The translations under genes and the position numbers were made by a program. From the NCBI GenBank assembly GCA_034696485.1, contig JAQIWT010001373.1, positions 1 through 11,048 of the forward strand: 11,048 bases of DNA. Direction: 5' to 3'. Positions within the stretch are counted from its first letter, which is position 1, and each line of letters starts with the position of its first letter. Positions 1-8,858 of the stretch are shown one piece after another. Source of the DNA: Isohypsibius dastychi (lineage: Eukaryota; Tardigrada; Eutardigrada; Parachela; Isohypsibiidae). The notes beneath the pieces are model-generated. The model made no database searches, had not been told where the DNA came from, and worked only from the letters and a program-made list of their open reading frames with translations.

Positions 1-1438
1 TTCAATCCGGAGAACAGACCGGAGAGACACAACAGCACGACGATGACGAGGATCTGCAACCATAGGGGAAGAAAGTACGGATTGACGACTTCCACCCGCA
101 GTTTTAGCCATGGATCGGTTCCTTGATGATACCAGACCGGGGCGGAAACAGATGTGTTCTGCGTGCTGATACATATGTAATATGTCTCTGCAAATTCACA
201 ACATCGTCAAAATCGTGAAATGGAAGAAATCCTTATGCCCTGTTGATTACTTTGTCAAAAACCAAATTATCAAACTGCAGAATGCGATCAGATTTTTTCA
301 GATTTAAAAGAAGTCACGAACCACTGAGCTATGTAGTTCACCAGAATATTGATTCAATTGATACGTTTACTTTACTGTAGTACTCTGAATAACGAGCAAT
401 CGTCAAACAATGTCGCGATTCAACCGGGGACGCCACTGCACTACACAATTTCACCTGATCTCACAACCTTTCGCCGTTGATACGATAGCGATATGAACTT
501 TTTGTTCCCGGTACAATATAGCGCGGAACAATCAGTGGTATCAAAATGTCAGTGCCATCGATTCATCAAACATTTTCAAATCGGATAAATATTTCTGAAT
601 TCAGAGAGAACAGGTCCAGGTCAACTATTCACTGAATTTTATCGCAAGTAGTGTTTAAAATGATCAACTAGCCCTCATGCGAAATCGCAAAAATTCGAAA
701 ACGCAAACCAATAATTGCAAAAAATATAATACAATATAGAATATATATTCATATTAATCTACAAATGTATGTATCAATTATAAAGATGATATCTGAATTA
801 ACGTGAATCACATGACGCAAGAAATCGATTTCATTTCGGTTGATGCAGTCTTCAGAAAAACAAATATATCGTCGGCAAAAGTGGATTTATGTAAACAGGT
901 ACAGTACAGTAACACAAAAGATCTGTAAACGGGAATCCATTCACGAGTTCTCGTGCGCAATAACAGAAATCTTACCGGAAGTTTCCAACTTAATTCTGAA
1001 GAGCGCTGAGTGATACGTGTCGGAAACTTTCTCCGCCGGAAACGATCCCGCAAGTCGATCCACACAAATTCCATTTTCCGGGGCTGCCAGCGTCGTGAAA
1101 GTCACTCTGGTGTCAGCCGTGAATCCGGAGCCAAAAAACCGAAGAAGAATGTCCGTTTCCGCCGGGATGACCAATATCCCAGCTTCCATTTTCTGTTCCG
1201 CCAAGACATCGTCAGCAATTTCGATGCGCAAACCACTGATCATGTCATTTTGAGGATTAGTGGCTAGCTGACGGGAAACTCGATGTGTAAATAATCGTGG
1301 CCGTTCAAAAAATGCTCCAGGCTCCATATCCATATCGAGAACCGGGAACAAGGCGGGAGCTGCATTTCTAAGCTGCGTGAAACTTTGAATGCTGACGTAA
1401 ACTATCACAAATATCCTTGAGAAGTTGATGTAAGCCAT
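1..1438 (-). CDS. CNNM: CNNM (cyclin-M/ACDP) family Mg2+ transporter-like protein, 5' part, partial
   Basis: CNNM proteins are membrane proteins of Mg2+ homeostasis: an extracellular N-terminal domain, a DUF21 membrane module, then CBS and cNMP-like cytosolic domains. Seen here are exon 1 (1438-976, phase-1 donor gtaaga), a probable 20-nt micro-exon (922-903), and an exon from 158 running off the window edge. Exon 1 begins with a signal peptide (MAYINFSRIFVIVYVSIQSF) and carries the family core ISGLRIE (residues 67-73) and LLRFFGSGF (98-106). The last exon reads WYHQGTDPWLKLRVE, then PLWLQILVIVVLLCLSGLFS and GL, the hallmark entry into the first DUF21 helix. The ATG at 1438 is chosen because it starts the signal peptide; the frame is open upstream to an ATG at 1531, which would add 31 uncharacteristic residues. 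The membrane core and CBS domains lie outside the window. The family is confident; the paralogue cannot be told. Confidence 0.87.
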
Positions 1439-2131
1439 CAAGAAATAATTAGAAAATGCCGAGTTCTCTTCTTGGAGGAATGATATCTGGAAGCTTCCAC
1501 ACGGGTTGTCTTGACTGAATGAATTGCACAAATATTATAAAGTTTTCCGATATGTGAGTCTGAACTGAAGTTTCCTAAGGTGGGTACAAGATGAGCACGA
1601 TATCCGAGGAATCATAGCTTGTTTTCTGGCTTCCGGTCGACTTGTGACAAAATAAACGACAAGCTTCAACGATAAGCGACAGATTTGAAAATATAATGCG
1701 GTAAATTAGCAAAGTAATGGTGATTCGGTTAGCCAACGAAGAGTAAAAATGAAAAAGGAAAGGAGAAACAGGCTGTTTCAAACAGCAAATAAAGGTCTAA
1801 ATTCGAAGGAAACGGAAACTAAATTTGGAAAAGTGAAAAGTTTGATAGCAGCTCGCCCACGAGCACACCGCGTACGCCAATTCTACGCTGGGGTAGTGCA
1901 CGGCTCCATACTAAAAGCTCAAACAGACAGGGAACAAAACTTCCGCAGTATTTAGGTCTAACACAACCTGCGATGGTACATGCCGTTCCATGCCACTCAT
2001 TCCCTGTACCTTTGAATTTAGTTTTGGAATCCACTTTTCCGTACATCGTATCGGGTACGCAGACCGTATCTATTTATCGTTTGACAACAATGCAAAGCAA
2101 GACGAAGATCTGCCAGCTGAAGTCTAAATTT

Positions 2132-2196
2132 GATTTCAAAGATTTTCAAAGATTTCAAAGGTTTCCAAGAAAGAATCAAAGGTTTTCAAAGATTTG
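2132..2196. repeat. Degenerate tandem repeat of a GATTTTCAAA-like unit
   Basis: About six imperfect copies of a 9-11 base unit around GATTTTCAAA or its variant AAGGTTTTCAAA follow one another, ending about 85 bases before the VIPAS39 start codon. It looks like simple replication-slippage sequence; a role in transcription is not shown. Confidence 0.6.
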
Positions 2197-2265
2197 ATTA
2201 AATGTGATATTTTCTTTCACTTCTTTCCATTCCACGCATTTAATTTATTCCACAGCAGCAAACTT

Positions 2266-2282
2266 CTTTCTGATCGTTTCAG
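2266..2282 (+). promoter_or_regulatory. Splice-acceptor-like sequence abutting the VIPAS39 start codon
   Basis: TTTCTGATCGTTTCAG ends exactly at the base before the ATG at 2283. A pyrimidine-rich TTTCAG directly before a start codon is what a spliced 5' UTR or a spliced-leader addition site looks like. A run of C/T-rich sequence (2211-2240) lies upstream. No matching upstream 5' UTR donor was pinned down, so cis and trans splicing cannot be told apart. Confidence 0.45.
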
Positions 2283-4303
2283 ATGGCGGATGATGAAGAT
2301 TACTGGAATCAGTCATCGGTAACGAAAGCTGCAAATTTCGACGACGTGGATTTTCAAGAAACGAGCGAGGATGTTTTTCGTTTGTTCGGAGCCACTTCGA
2401 CTTCGGCGTCCAAAACTTCGGATCTTCAAAGTTCAGAAGACAATGAAGTCAGGAGCACACATTCCGCACAGTCGGATGATTCTAGAAGCGCAAGATCAGA
2501 AGCAGTCAGTGAGAATCTCTCGAAGAAGTCTGGAAAGGAACCTTTGGCTGTTCGGAAAAGCTCGCTTCGAGGTACACAGTCTGCAGTTCAGATTGCCAAT
2601 GCACAAAGTAATGCGGCAACCCATACTGCATCCTCTCCTTCGTTGTCGGATTCCTCAAAGATTTCCGCCAGCCGTTTGATCATACCTCCTCACGATGGAA
2701 TTCTTCGATCTTACCCAAGTTCAGAGTCTTCTCAAGCTCACCTTTCCGCAGAGATTCAGTATTTGCGAAGAAATTTGGAAGCATCTCGAAAAGATCAGTG
2801 GATCAAAATCTCCCCGAAAGATATGGTGGCGAGGATTGTTAGGAATAAACCGTATGGACTTGAGGCTTATCGCGGTTTGGAGGAAAAAGAAGCGCTGTTG
2901 GATTTCGCCCTGAATCTTTTCGACTCGGATGCTATAGTTGTAGCGGTTCTTCATATGAAACATTCCCTCAGTCCGTCGCTGTTTCGGCAGGTGCTTTCCA
3001 AAAAACCGGATGCTGTTGACCAATATGTTGCATTTTTGGCTGCGGATGATCGACTCCAAGAATGCGTGGATCTACTTGAAATTCTGGGAAGAACAGGTTT
3101 GAGCTTAATTTCTTTCAACAAAGAACGTACATGTTCTATGAGAAGCACCTTAAGTTCAGGACGTTTGCGTTAATCATTCTAATTCATCGCGTTAACCCGT
3201 TTTCTCGTGTGAACACTGATTTGATTTGATTCGCTTCTAATGGTTTAGCGAATTCCCAATTTCTGTTGAATAATTAACTGCAATAAATTTCAAAATTTGA
3301 TTTATAATAATTTATCATGAATCAAAAATGTTGTAAAATTTACTTTGTCATTCACATCGAATAATACAGAATACTCTGTAGTTATAATTTAAAGATTTAT
3401 CTTAATATTTTATTCCAGATTATCATTTTTCGGTTGTGCCAAGAATGAAATATTCATTTAGAGGATAATTGTGGAGAAGTCTCGCGTGAAGTATCTCCTT
3501 CGCCTCTTTGATGTTTTTATGTAGTTTCGCCTTGATCACTGACTGTAATTAATTTCTATTTTCCTGTTACAGAAGAAGCTGCTATGTTTCGTTTCAAAAT
3601 GGTAGCCGCAGCTGCTAACGTGGACGTCAAAATTCGCCAGCTGGACATCTGCATCAAACATCATCCTCCTGTTGCCAATCCAAGAAATTCTGATCTGCAG
3701 TACATCAAAGCTTGTAAATCTTTATTGGAAATTCAGCGGCCTATCGATGAAAACGATGAGAAAACCGCGCGGGAATCCAGAAGTGATCTTTTCCTTCTAC
3801 ATCCCCGATCTTCATTAATAGGATATTCCCTTTTACAAACCTTGTACTATTGCTGTTTTTATCATTATGATTCACCGGAAACGAGTTTCTGGAGTCCGGC
3901 TTATATTCGGAGGACATACTCTGTAACGGAAAAGCAGTTTTTATGGACGGCCATTTCGGCGCTTTCTGTTCTGCAGAATTGGAATGAAATTCAAGCGTTG
4001 TTAACCGACAGGACTGGATGGTTTGGAGTTCCGAAACCAAAAGCTGCAATTGGTTTCGATAAGATTGCGGATATTCTGGTACGAAATTCCACGCCGCCAG
4101 ATGTCCTGGCTTATTATTTACGGCTGATCGAAGACCCGGAAATAAGATCAATGTTTGCTGTAAAAAGTAAGTGTCATAGTGTAGCGATTGATACTTTTTC
4201 ATCTTTAAAAGACTATGATAAATTACGGGAATATGTGAGCAAGCTTGATCCCGGTTCGCAAGAGCATGAATATGGCCAAGACGTTGTAAAACGCATCCGG
4301 TGA
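2283..4303 (+). CDS. VIPAS39: VIPAS39 / SPE-39 orthologue (VPS33B-interacting, Vps16-like trafficking protein)
   Basis: Exons 2283-3096 and 3573-4303 join in phase 1 to give 514 residues, close to the roughly 490 of vertebrate VIPAS39. The family partners VPS33B in a tethering complex for late endosome, lysosome and lysosome-related organelle trafficking; in C. elegans SPE-39 is needed for sperm vesicle formation. Visible marks: an acidic N terminus with DEDYWN (residues 4-9, like DEEEYWN in vertebrates), a long Ser-rich low-complexity stretch (about 38-150), then a Vps16-C-like helical region (about 180-514). That region holds LGRTEEAAMF across the splice, LQTLYYCCFYHY, EKQFLWTAISAL, PIGF-like AAIGFDKIADIL, and KCHSVAIDTFSSLKDYDKL near the end, all aligning by eye with human VIPAS39. 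The intron (3097-3572) has a weak donor (gtttga) and a good acceptor (ctgttacag). Start and stop are firm; AATAAA overlaps the stop codon. Confidence 0.93.
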
Positions 4304-4308
4304 ATAAA
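4303..4308 (+). terminator. Polyadenylation signal AATAAA overlapping the VIPAS39 stop codon
   Basis: The final A of the TGA stop is the first A of a canonical AATAAA. If used, cleavage 10-30 bases later would leave a 3' UTR of only about 20-35 bases. No second AATAAA is seen within the next several hundred bases. Confidence 0.55.
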
Positions 4309-5158
4309 TTATATTGAATGTGGATTTCCCTGGTTATGTTTTGTTGAAATTTCTCGGAGTATTTATGAAAACTTGAATCAGCTGGATGATATTTCGTTTA
4401 GTCAGGAGCGTCTGGAATAAGCAAAATCAGAAATATCCTGCAAATGTTTCGGCAGTCAATTAACATTTTATGAGTTCGGCTCTCCGACTTTTCTTTAGAT
4501 AGTAGTCGTGTTTTGAACGTACGACGAACGGTGTGATCGCATTTCAGCTGCTTGAAATGATGAAAATATTTGGCAGCCATGATTCTATTCTTATTTCTCT
4601 TTGAACTCTTAGTTGATCCCGATCTTCGAAATAGCAGAAACCCAGTACTATGTAAACTGAAAGACTTGGAATGGAATAGTTTTTTCGATTTTCTGCAGAT
4701 ATTTTCGCCTCTTGTGTCGAGTTCTTGTCGGTATTGGATACTCGTACTTGTCTTTGCGAAAATACAAATGTATGGATGTATGCATGTATTATACGCTGAA
4801 AAACCGTAATATCTTCGATTGAACTTTCAGACTGCGTGTCATTCGATAATTTTATGAAGGTTAACTTTTGTTCAGTATTTTTTCAAAAACTTGGAAACGT
4901 AGCGTTTTTATATGATCAAGCTGAAACTCGATAATTTCTGAAGGATTTACTACGGAAAATCTTCATTTTTGTCGTTTAGTGGCAGTTTCCCTCGATAGCC
5001 AGAAATCGTAAAAAAGAACGAGTATCGTTAAAAGTACATATTGATGGATGATTATGGTGCATTAATGGGAAGAAAAACTTTTTTCCTCTGAGAACCGCTA
5101 AGCCAGGGATCATCCTCTCAGCTGAGATTTCCGTTGAATGATATTAATTGAAACGAAC
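4309..5158. other. AT-rich intergenic sequence, no gene seen
   Basis: Open frames here are short and lack motifs. The longest (plus 4570-4809) translates to a hydrophobic, uneven composition without splice context and looks like chance. A short run of ATGTATG-type repeats occurs around 4768-4790. Confidence 0.6.
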
Positions 5159-5640
5159 ATGCTTCCTGTTGGAGACGCCGCTGTGATGCGGTTGGATGTG
5201 ACTTGTGTTTACGAATGTCGTGGATTACGCCGGGGAATAAGCTGGGAACAAGTGGACTACATTCAGTCAAATCCCCTTACTTGTTCCTCATAAAAGCGCG
5301 TTAAAGCGCCCCGGCCTCTTTGCTCGAATACTTCCGCCCCGTTACATTGAATGTGGTTTCCACTTAGGACCACTTGAAAATCTCTCCCGGAAAATGTGGT
5401 CGCACGAAAAAACTCGGTGGAGCCGTGCTGAATACGTAACTTGGCTGGTTTGCTACTTTGATTTTGAATTGAGATGAAATAGCAGAATCAGATTGTTTCC
5501 CTGAGGAATATATCCGCTGAATTAATCAACACGCCCGAGAAACTTTTCGGCCGAAGCGCTCAGTAAATTTACAGAATATAGGAGCTGGATGTGGATGCGG
5601 TCGGATTGGAACTACGGAACTCCGTTAGCTGATTCGGTAA
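5159..5640. other. GC-richer island of unknown role with weak coding hints on both strands
   Basis: By eye the part from about 5160 to 5340 is near half G+C, clearly above its AT-rich flanks, and contains CpG-rich spots such as AAAGCGCGTTAAAGCGC (5294-5310). Competing readings are: a 44-residue plus-strand open frame (5159-5293); a 74-codon minus-strand open frame (5487-5263) holding a good donor GTAAGG after 5281; and a plus-strand ATG at 5589 followed by a strong donor GTAAGA at 5637. It may instead be a promoter or conserved non-coding element for the downstream Ly6 gene. None of these products resembles a family I know. Confidence 0.4.
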
Positions 5641-6245
5641 GAAATCAAATTTTCAAAGTTTTTATCAATTCGTAGATTGTTTTTCAGAATAAAAAGAAAT
5701 TATTGGATATCACTGAAGAATCTAGCGTTGTATTACGAATTACGTACTCTGGATTTTTTTTAGCTGTCTGCGTTGCATTTCGTTATTTGAATTTTGAACT
5801 ACAAATATTATATTCGAAAATCGAAAATCAATTTGGACAGTTCAGAAATGCTTGTAATACAACCGAGAGCCGGAAACAAATTTTGAATCTGTATAACAAT
5901 ATATTTTATAAAGAGAGTGTTTTTGAAATTTTACTTTTTGTTTGAGTTATGACGTTGTTCGAAGTCGAGCGCATTGAATTGATCGAATTGCAGAAATTGA
6001 TATTACCAATCAAAATTTTTGGTTGCAAAGTGTTTTCTTCTAATTATGGATTCCGCATCCGTTTTTATACATGGACAATGCAAAAGTCACTCAGCTCATC
6101 AAACAGAGCTTTTGTTTGGAAAACAGAATAACGCTCCTTCGTTTTCAGATTCGATTTTTGTGAACCGGCTTTTTTGGTTTGAAATATGGACGATTGTCTC
6201 CACGGCTGGATTTTGCCGATTTGAGCATTATCAACGTATTTATCA
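5641..6245. other. AT-rich sequence upstream of the first Ly6-like gene
   Basis: The open frame 5688-5945 follows a TTTTTCAG acceptor but has AT-driven composition (many Ile, Phe, Asn, Lys) and no family motif. The rest shows no gene. The stretch likely contains the promoter and any 5' UTR of the gene starting at 6246; no clear TATA box was chosen. Confidence 0.5.
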
Positions 6246-7479
6246 ATGTGGCGGTGTCTGATTTGGATCTTCCTCGCTCGGATCCCCACAAGTAAGCACC
6301 ATAAAATCTAGTCGAATTTAATTACCAGTGCGGACTACACAAAAAACGAATCCAATCGATAAGAATAAGATTTGTAACAGGCTAAAGACCGGTTCAAGAA
6401 ATGAATGGATGCAGAAAAGTAATGTCTATTCTGTCCACTTACGGAAGATTGATTTTGAATAATAAAACAATTTTTCACCGGAAACAGCTTTAATCTGAAC
6501 TCAATTGCCACAAACAGATATTCGTGAAGCGTGTAATTCCTGCTGATGGTTTTGTTATTCTGCATTTATTCGATTTATTTCTGTTAGTTAGCCATTCACA
6601 CGGAAAGCCGCTTTTTCGTAGGAAGAGATTTTGAAAACAACATAGATCACAAATACTAATTTCCGGAAATCCAACATCAACTTTTTTTAAGCGAATCAAA
6701 AAAATATCGTGAGGTAGTTCATATATAATATTTGATTGACTGTATATTGATCAAATAGGATATTCCCTTGCTTTTGATTTTGCACATTGTTTTCTGAAAA
6801 CTGGATCGATTTTGGTATGAGTTATTTTTTGTGCGTATTCTTCGGTTTTGGTTATTATTGACGTTTTAGCGAGCGAATCAGACTTTTCTCAACACTTGTT
6901 CTGATTTTCTGCAGGCAGCTGCATTTGGTGCTACCAATGTTTTACGAGCGACTCGAATGGGGACTGCATCACAAATCCTTCTTGGCCAGAGGATGAATGT
7001 CTGGAAACGAAATGCCTGAAAACCGTTATTTACAATCCCAACGGTATCGTAACTGCTTAATCAATTCGAGAATCATTTCCAGAATACGTGATTGAACTTT
7101 GTGGCTAATTTGCTTTTTGATTAAAGGGACGCTAATGAGTCTGAGTCGGACGTGCACCAGTAAGAATTTTTTTCTCTTTGCATAGACAGAATAAGCAAAA
7201 AATATTGTTTTTAGGTATTGACATGCCTTCGTGAGAAATTTTTTATTTATATGAGATTGATTAATTTCGAAATATGTTCTTAGATATTGTTCAACTGGCC
7301 AGCTGACGGATCAGATCAGTTCGAATTCGAGATCGTTTCAACCAGATTCTGAAAAGGATGTGAAAATTTGCACGTTTTTCTGTGGCTCAAATTACTGCAA
7401 CTCTGCGCTGACATGCGCACAATCGATATCTTTAATTGAATTTTCGCTAGCGCTGATTTTTGTTTATTTGTTTCTGTGA
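6246..7479 (+). CDS. Quiver/sleepless-like Ly6 (three-finger) protein, probably GPI-anchored, gene 1
   Basis: Model: exons 6246-6291, 6915-7043, 7127-7151 and 7284-7479 give 131 residues. The signal peptide is MWRCLIWIFLARIPTS, cut before SCIWCYQC. The Ly6 pattern follows: C21-x2-C24, C33, C44, C49 (ETKCLKTVIYNPNG), YCSTG (C69), ICTFFCGSNYCN (C96, C100, C105), then a hydrophobic tail SLIEFSLALIFVYLFL ending at the stop, as in GPI-anchored proteins. Known relatives such as Drosophila quiver/sleepless sit on the outer membrane and tune K+ channels or acetylcholine receptors; that role here is inference. The first two joins are phase 1 with good sites (gtaagc; ctgcag). The 25-nt exon must end at the weak donor GTGCAC (7152) to keep frame, although a stronger GTAAGA lies 8 bases on. 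The family is confident, the exact third exon less so. Confidence 0.78.
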
Positions 7480-7970
7480 CTAACGACTCTTTCGATAAGT
7501 CGAATTTCACGCATTTGATAGTGATCCATACGGTTCTCAATATTAAATTAATGGGATCTTCGGTTTGAAATCTTCTTTTTAATAAGCTATTCGGGGAAAA
7601 CTGAGCTTTCATCGATATTCAGAATGAATTTCACTGGTATAATTTTTTCATGTTTTTGGGTACGTCCATAATTTCTTCAAAACTCTTTTTGAAATCTTCC
7701 TCGATGTTGTCTGATATCATTTTTAAATGTTCGATAATTTAGTCAGAAACTGGAAACTGAAGAGTGCTTGAATCATGCTAATTTAGCCTATGGAAAGTGT
7801 CTTTTCACTGTCTTTTCTTCGTCGTGTCATGATTGGATGGTCCCATGAGTACTCGTGGATGAAAATGTTTGACTTCCTTGTATCTCGCCAGTTCAAAATA
7901 GCAATAACTGTGCTGAGGAACAGTGGTGATTCCTTTCAATTTATAACATAACTTGCTACCGTTTGCGAAT
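7480..7970. other. 3' UTR of gene 1 and promoter region of gene 2
   Basis: No gene is seen. An ATTAAA at 7542-7547, about 60 bases after the stop of the first Ly6-like gene, is a possible polyadenylation signal. Minus-strand open frames (7612-7316, 8068-7805) lie opposite the Ly6 exons or are unsupported and are taken as chance. The remainder should hold the 5' sequences of the second Ly6-like gene; no core promoter motif is clear. Confidence 0.5.
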
Positions 7971-8858
7971 ATGAGGCTGCCATTGTTTTTGGGCGATGGT
8001 TTCCAATTTGATAGTGTGGGAGTTTGTATCGTCCTCCTGGTGACGTTAGTGCCGAATTGTAAGCTCAATACGAACCTCGTTTGTTAAGAATCTGAACTTG
8101 GTTTAAATTCTAATGTTTTTCTCTGAAGGTCATGGCATTCGGTGTTATAAATGCGATTCTACAGTCGACGTGGGTTGTCAAGAAATATTCGAGGAAGACA
8201 GTCACAGACTGAATCCCGTCGAATGCTCAGAGGATGTCTATCAAGGACGGTTCTGCATCAAAACAACAGGAATGTATGGAGGTAAGAAAAATAATGAGGC
8301 GAGCCGACGTGATAAATCTGCTGGTCATGAATATGAGTGTTGTTTTGATTTCGTTGATTTCATTAAACTTGTGACTTTTCATGGGTGAGTCAACTAATAA
8401 CGTTCACGAAGCTTTTGAGGCAATGCGAAAATGGAGGATCAGATGAAAACCGAGTTGAAAAGTTTGACTCGTTTTAAAATCACGAAATACTACATCTCAC
8501 CTCTCACTTGTCAGTTAATTCTGTTACATCCAAGTACACAAACGCGAGATCGAGAAACTTACGCGGAAGATAAATGCAGTATGGATCATCCGTTCAGAAG
8601 TTTAATTTAATAATTGGTTAATTCAATAGTTTATCGTTTTCTATTATCTTAGGAAAACCAGGAACAAGACGATTTTGCAGCTCAAAGAATCTCGGTAACA
8701 TGTGTAATTACATCCGTCGCCCGAATGATCCCATGGAATTCCGGGCATGCATTTTCACATGCACAGGTGAACTTTGCAATAACTCTAGTAGAACTGCTGT
8801 TTATTCTAATACAGCAATTCTGCCGATCTTGATAACAATTTTAATGCGCTTTTCTTGA
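7971..8858 (+). CDS. Quiver/sleepless-like Ly6 (three-finger) protein, probably GPI-anchored, gene 2
   Basis: Exons 7971-8058, 8129-8281 and 8653-8858 join with phase-1 introns (donors gtaagc and gtaaga; acceptors ctgaag and tcttag) to give 148 residues. The N terminus is signal-like, with hydrophobic core VGVCIVLLVTLVPN at 16-29; the charged stretch before it (GDGFQFDS) is unusual. The mature part starts near IRCYKCDS and has ten cysteines: C35, C38, C46, C62, C72, C89, C98, C113, C117, C122, enough for five disulfides, ending in the diagnostic C-N (ELCNN). The block FCIKTTGMYGGKPGTRRFCS is characteristic of arthropod and other ecdysozoan quiver/sleepless proteins. A hydrophobic end (TAILPILITILM, 134-145) after small residues NNSS fits a GPI signal. 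Ion-channel or receptor modulation is inferred from the family. It lies 491 bases after a paralogue in the same direction. Confidence 0.85.

Larger units (their letters stand above)
1439..2282. other. Divergent intergenic region between CNNM and VIPAS39
   Basis: These 844 bases separate the start codons of two head-to-head genes, so they should hold both promoters and 5' UTRs. Short open frames on both strands (for example plus 1749-1955 and minus 2046-1819) show no family motif, signal peptide or splice context and look like chance. No convincing TATA box or Inr is visible. A short degenerate repeat sits at 2132-2196. Confidence 0.6.

Noticed and set aside
3119-3163. An intron stretch reading TYMFYEKHLKFR, resembling the vertebrate LALSHYREHL segment, as a possible alternative VIPAS39 exon.
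   Set aside because: No acceptor joins it to exon 1 in the right phase, there is no good donor after it, and exon 2 already supplies the matching segment (EEAAMFRFK).
4167-4184. A perfect donor GTAAGT inside VIPAS39 exon 2, ending 18 bases later in GTAG like a tiny intron.
   Set aside because: The reading frame through it (KCHSVAIDT) matches the conserved VIPAS39 C-terminal block, and 18 bases is too short for an intron.
4570-4809. Plus-strand open frame of 79 codons.
   Set aside because: It has no initiation context, domain, or splice neighbours, and its composition matches AT-rich non-coding DNA.
6818-6849. ATG at 6818 with MSYFLCVFFGF as an alternative signal exon for Ly6-like gene 1.
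   Set aside because: The phase fits, but the donor (gttatt) is poor, the signal lacks a basic residue and is very short. The exon at 6246 has a better donor (gtaagc) and a better signal peptide.
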